From: Pseudomonadota bacterium
Lineage (GTDB): Bacteria; Myxococcota; Bradymonadia; UBA4248
Length of the DNA stretch: 5,103 bases
Direction of reading: 5' to 3'
Assembly: GCA_017613855.1 (NCBI GenBank)
Contig: JAGACY010000053.1
Span: forward strand, 1-5,103
A program made the translations under genes and the position numbers. Within the stretch, counting starts at the first letter, position 1, and every line of letters starts with the position of its first letter. A model generated the notes under the pieces. It ran no database searches. It had not been told where the DNA came from and saw nothing but the letters and a program-made list of their open reading frames with translations. Of this stretch, positions 3,970 through 5,103 are shown one piece after another.

Positions 3970-5103
3970 ATGGAAAAGATCTTAGCAAGACTTGGTGTAA
4001 CGACGAAAGTCGCCGATGAGAAAACTGTAAACGAGACAGCCGCTCGCTTTAAAGAGCAGAAGCTCACCCTGCCGACTTTCGCCATGCTGGCCGACCCCAG
4101 CAAAATCCCTGCAGACATCAAGGCCAAACTCGCCGATGTCGATCCAGATGCGCCCAATCCCCTCAACCTGTACCGCGTTCACTGGTACAATGGTGAGGAT
4201 CGCCGCTCGCTCGTCGACGTCCCCGTTCACCTCGTGCTGACCAAGGAAATGACCGGTGTCGATGCCACCATCATCACGATGGTCGGCTGCCTCGCCCCGA
4301 TGATTGGATCCCACAAAGTTCTTGCTGCATACGCATGCCTCGCTCCGCGCGTCATCCTCGGTGCCTTCAACCCCACCAAGCACCGCGCCGTTTGGCCGTC
4401 CACCGGTAACTATTGCCGTGGTGGCGTCGCCATCAGCCGCCTCATGAACTGCCGTGGCGTCGCGATCCTGCCCGAACGCATGAGCCAGGAACGCTTCCAG
4501 TGGCTCCGCGAATGGACCGTCAACCCCGACGAAGACATCATCGCCACCTATGGCTGCGAATCGAACGTCAAGGAAATCTACGACAAATGCAACGAACTCG
4601 CCAAGGATTCCAAGAACTTCATCCTCAATCAGTTCGCTGAATTCAATAATCACCTCGCACATTACTTCTGCACCGGCGCGGCCCTCGAAAACGTCTTCAA
4701 AAACTTCCAGAAGACCCATGCCGACGCCAGACTGCGTGCATTCGTATCCGCCACCGGTTCTGCCGGCACCATCGGCGCAGGCGATTACCTCAAGGATCAC
4801 TACGGCTCCAAGATCGTTGCTGTCGAAGCCCTCGAATGCCCGACGCTCCTCTACAACGGTTTCGGCGATCACAACATCCAGGGTATTGGCGACAAACACG
4901 TGCCTCTCATCCACAATGTGATGAACACCGACTACGTCCTCGGCCTCAGCGACAAAGCCTCCGACCACATCTACTGCCTCTTCAACACGGAAGCCGGCCG
5001 CAAACTCCTCGCCGAACGCTATGGCGTCAAAGCCGAACTCCTCGATCGCCTCAAATACCTCGGCCTTTCGTCGATCGCCAACATCCTGTCGTCGATCAAG
5101 ATG
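3970..5103 (+). CDS. PLP-dependent enzyme of the cysteine synthase/threonine synthase fold (3' end outside window)
   Basis: ATG 3970 follows AAGGA (3958-3962) with seven bases between. The frame is open for 378 codons to the window edge. The protein looks like fold-type II PLP enzymes often annotated as PLP-dependent beta-subunit proteins. Lys116 in G-S-H-K-V is the likely Schiff-base lysine. [10 protein letters not shown] (143-152) matches the S-x-G-N loop that holds substrate and cofactor. [11 protein letters not shown] (261-271) is the Gly-rich phosphate-binding loop, followed by V-A-V-E-A-L-E-C-P. The first 90 residues are an N-terminal extension. Cytosolic; amino-acid beta-elimination or replacement chemistry is expected from the fold, but the substrate is not evident, so no gene symbol is given. 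Codon use is strongly C/G-ending, unlike its left neighbours, and a long antisense open frame results from that bias. It probably has its own promoter at 3850. Confidence 0.85.
   Translation, partial: MEKILARLGVTTKVADEKTVNETAARFKEQKLTLPTFAMLADPSKIPADIKAKLADVDPDAPNPLNLYRVHWYNGEDRRSLVDVPVHLVLTKEMTGVDATIITMVGCLAPMIGSHKVLAAYACLAPRVILGAFNPTKHRAVWPSTGNYCRGGVAISRLMNCRGVAILPERMSQERFQWLREWTVNPDEDIIATYGCESNVKEIYDKCNELAKDSKNFILNQFAEFNNHLAHYFCTGAALENVFKNFQKTHADARLRAFVSATGSAGTIGAGDYLKDHYGSKIVAVEALECPTLLYNGFGDHNIQGIGDKHVPLIHNVMNTDYVLGLSDKASDHIYCLFNTEAGRKLLAERYGVKAELLDRLKYLGLSSIANILSSIKM

Noticed and set aside
3982..4968. Long minus-strand open frame (328 codons) opposite the PLP enzyme gene
   Set aside because: It is an antisense shadow created by the C/G-rich third positions of the real gene. 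Its product is a monotonous Val/Glu/Asp/Gly-rich sequence, and the plus frame has clear PLP motifs.

Overview
This 5.1-kb window looks like chromosomal DNA of a Gram-negative bacterium. Several products carry export signals: a lipoprotein-type signal, and Sec signal peptides ahead of a probable outer-membrane barrel and of a glycine-rich envelope protein. No gene fixes the phylum. A Myxococcota/Deltaproteobacteria-like or other poorly sampled Gram-negative lineage is only a guess. The left 3.6 kb is AT-richer, poor in housekeeping genes and full of broken genes. The right end (from about 3850) is a GC-biased, well-kept metabolic gene with a good promoter.

Layout. 1-116: 3' end of a small envelope protein. 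139-390: collapsed remnant of a paralogue of it. 411-760: Cys-rich lipoprotein gene split by one frameshift. 761-840: copy A of a two-copy repeat with an inverted-repeat core. 857-1732: DinD/BRO-N-like domain fused to a Fic AMP-transferase domain, broken by two single-base shifts that cancel each other. 1732-1815: hairpin cassette, then a strong terminator. 1824-2507 (minus strand): beta-barrel-like outer-membrane protein. 2508-2856: divergent intergenic region with a minus-strand promoter, repeat copy B (2666-2745) and a TATAAT box. 2857-3597: intact member of the envelope family seen at the left edge, with an internal duplication. 3603-3809: chain of hairpins delimited by GCGAGC. 3850-3969: promoter and structured leader. 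3970-5103: fold-type II PLP-dependent enzyme, running off the right edge.

No coherent multi-gene system is visible. The region reads as a fast-evolving accessory or envelope segment holding a paralogue family (three copies here), a probably dead Fic enzyme and dispersed repeats. The three frameshifts at 611-620, 934-937 and 1441-1442 are either real gene decay or base-calling errors, and the sequence alone cannot tell which. The most distinctive observations are the GCGAGC-delimited hairpins found at two loci in opposite orientation, and the 80-nt repeat pair whose paired arms are conserved while the loop diverges.
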